From Aquificaceae bacterium (GTDB lineage: Bacteria; Aquificota; Aquificia; Aquificales; Aquificaceae), in contig JALTVH010000160.1 in NCBI GenBank assembly GCA_027049085.1, positions 1-15,856 of the forward strand: 15,856 nucleotides of DNA, in the 5' to 3' direction. Below, piece after piece: positions 14,686-15,856 of the stretch. Every line of letters starts with the position of its first letter. Position 1 is the stretch's first letter. The notes beneath the pieces were generated by a model. That model saw only the letters and a list, made by a program, of their open reading frames with translations. It did no database searches and had not been told where the DNA came from. Made by a program: the position numbers and the translations under genes.

Positions 14686-15856
14686 CTATCTCATTTCTGA
14701 CAACAATCTGAGACTCTCAAGAATAAAAAACATCTCATCAGGATTGTGGTAGCTCAAATTTAACTCCAAACCGGAGAGCTCTCTCAGAGCCTCTTGAGCT
14801 TTTCCCAGATTAATGAAGGCGAGAGCCCTGATTCCCCTTACAGTCCAGGACACGTTATCTTTATCACTGCCCAGAAGCTCAAGGACAAAGTCCCTGTGCT
14901 CTTTGCCCTGCCCAGGAATATAGCTGAGGGCGAGGGCAAGCATAGCTCTGTCTCTCTGAAAGTTTTCAAGGCCCAGCTTCCGTGACTCCACGTCAAAGTA
15001 TCTATATAGCTTTCCGTTCCTGTACATTCGGCTCTTTATAAAGGAAAGACATCTCCCGATCCTCTTGACCATGAGGGCTTCCCCGGTTTCCATGTAAAGC
15101 TCATAGATTGACCAGAGGGCAAGGGCATTGTACTCCACAATTACAGCAGTGTCCGGGGGCGGATGTTTCATTGAGATCCTTTTTGATGGTGGTGCATTGT
15201 AGTAAGAGGGATCAGACCTCTGGGCGTTTAGGTAACACCCGCTCTCTCGGTCAAGGAGATGCCTTTCGAGATACCGGAAGGTTCCAAGAGCCTTTTCGTA
15301 AAAATCCTTCTCTCCGGTTTTTCTATAGGCAGTCAGGAGGGCAAGGATCATACCGCCGTTGACCTGAAGGGATTTGGAGGTCTCAAAGTAAAAGTCATAG
15401 GAACGGGTTCTATCAAAGAAGTTAAAAAAGCCTCCGTCAAAACTGTCGTAAAGGTACTCTATGTCCTTCCTCAGAGAAAGTAAGGCCTCCTTGATTAGAA
15501 GGCCTCTGTTGATGAGATACATGTACGTGAGGGGCGTAGGCCATTTAAAGACAATTCCCTCTCCAGTCGGTGAGGAAAAACCGCCCATAGTCGGATCAAA
15601 GCGGTCTCTCAGGTCTTCAATAAACAGCTTTTCTATCCTGTAGTATTCTTTTTCTGGGTCCTTTCCAATCCTTATTCCCCGCTCACTTTCCTCTGACTGA
15701 GGTCGTCCCTCAAGGGCTACCTTCAGAACCTCTACGAGGTCATCGGCCTGGAGTGTTCCGTGAAACCTCAGGACAGGCCTTCCCCTGAAGTCGGTAACAA
15801 CGGTAAAGGGTGTGCCTCTCCCCCCATATTTCAGGAAATCCTTTCTGTCCCTGTCC
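14686..15856 (-). CDS. Thioredoxin-like plus alpha/alpha-barrel protein, YyaL/SSP411-related (N-terminus beyond window)
   Basis: About 389 C-terminal residues are visible; the frame is open to base 15856, so the ATG at 15588 is internal and the N-terminus is outside. The first part looks like the end of a thioredoxin fold: GTPFTVVTDFRGRPVLRFHG contains the cis-Pro strand and following hairpin, then a helix DDLVEVLK. After a polar linker, RFDPTMGGF begins a helical-repeat region. Its motifs (NGGMILALLTAYRKTGE, EYNALALWSIYELYMETGE, RDRAMLALAL) resemble six-hairpin alpha/alpha barrels of the YyaL / thioredoxin-domain SSP411 group. The CxxC, if any, would lie upstream. Catalytic function is unknown for this group. 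It precedes cimA by 27 bases on the same strand; nothing connects them functionally. Confidence 0.65.
   Translation of the reverse strand, partial: DRDRKDFLKYGGRGTPFTVVTDFRGRPVLRFHGTLQADDLVEVLKVALEGRPQSEESERGIRIGKDPEKEYYRIEKLFIEDLRDRFDPTMGGFSSPTGEGIVFKWPTPLTYMYLINRGLLIKEALLSLRKDIEYLYDSFDGGFFNFFDRTRSYDFYFETSKSLQVNGGMILALLTAYRKTGEKDFYEKALGTFRYLERHLLDRESGCYLNAQRSDPSYYNAPPSKRISMKHPPPDTAVIVEYNALALWSIYELYMETGEALMVKRIGRCLSFIKSRMYRNGKLYRYFDVESRKLGLENFQRDRAMLALALSYIPGQGKEHRDFVLELLGSDKDNVSWTVRGIRALAFINLGKAQEALRELSGLELNLSYHNPDEMFFILESLRLLSEMR

Noticed and set aside
1..15856. Defence island, CRISPR array, prophage, transposon or toxin-antitoxin pair
   Set aside because: No repeats-with-spacers, transposase, integrase, nuclease-effector or toxin motif was seen; all large frames are accounted for by housekeeping families apart from the few listed as unknown.

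Overview
The window is a dense stretch of bacterial chromosome with sixteen protein genes and almost no spare DNA. The longest gap is about 78 bases, so no stretch over 300 bases lacks a gene. I see no tRNA, rRNA, CRISPR array, insertion sequence or integration scar. Base composition is moderate, and Arg is written mostly AGG/AGA and Ile often ATA. Together with gene content (citramalate synthase CimA, MutS2, DUF374 acyltransferase, an MlaF-type ABC ATPase, compact overlapping operons) this suggests a thermophilic bacterium, most likely Aquificota (Aquificaceae-like). That assignment is inference from style and gene set, not proof.

Layout. Bases 1-1311 (minus): a cut-off MlaF-like lipid-transport ATPase translationally coupled to a glyoxalase-II-like metallo-beta-lactamase-fold hydrolase. 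Bases 1360-1977 (plus): a stand-alone degenerate EAL-domain protein. Bases 1961-5291 (minus): an overlapping operon of an unknown 83-residue protein, dapB (lysine/diaminopimelate) and mutS2. Bases 5335-6012 (plus): a DUF374 lysophospholipid-acyltransferase-fold protein. Bases 5939-10455 (minus): an exported seven-bladed WD40 propeller, dtd (D-aminoacyl-tRNA deacylase), guaB (IMP dehydrogenase), and a KhtT/KhtU-like K+/H+ antiporter pair. Bases 10534-13114 (plus): thrS and a PlsC-type 1-acylglycerol-3-phosphate acyltransferase. Bases 13069-15856 (minus): a thioredoxin-like plus alpha/alpha-barrel protein, cut by the window edge, followed by cimA (isoleucine synthesis).

How the genes work together. 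Most are housekeeping: envelope lipid handling (MlaF, DUF374, PlsC), amino-acid synthesis (DapB, CimA), translation quality and ribosome rescue (ThrRS, Dtd, MutS2), guanine nucleotide synthesis (GuaB) and ion homeostasis (KhtTU). The tight guaB-khtT-khtU arrangement is the most suggestive linkage, tying GTP synthesis to cation/proton exchange.

The most unusual signals concern organisation. All three convergent gene pairs overlap tail to tail (17, 74 and 46 bases). All three divergent pairs seem to share overlapping or symmetric promoter cores, one being a perfect 10+10 palindrome between the WD40 gene and thrS. Several transcription-unit heads have a -10-like hexamer only 6-9 bases before the start codon and no Shine-Dalgarno sequence, as expected for leaderless mRNAs. 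I did not find a defence system or mobile element. The less characterised proteins worth attention are the degenerate EAL protein, the 83-residue protein, the exported WD40 propeller and the KhtT with a CxxC tail.
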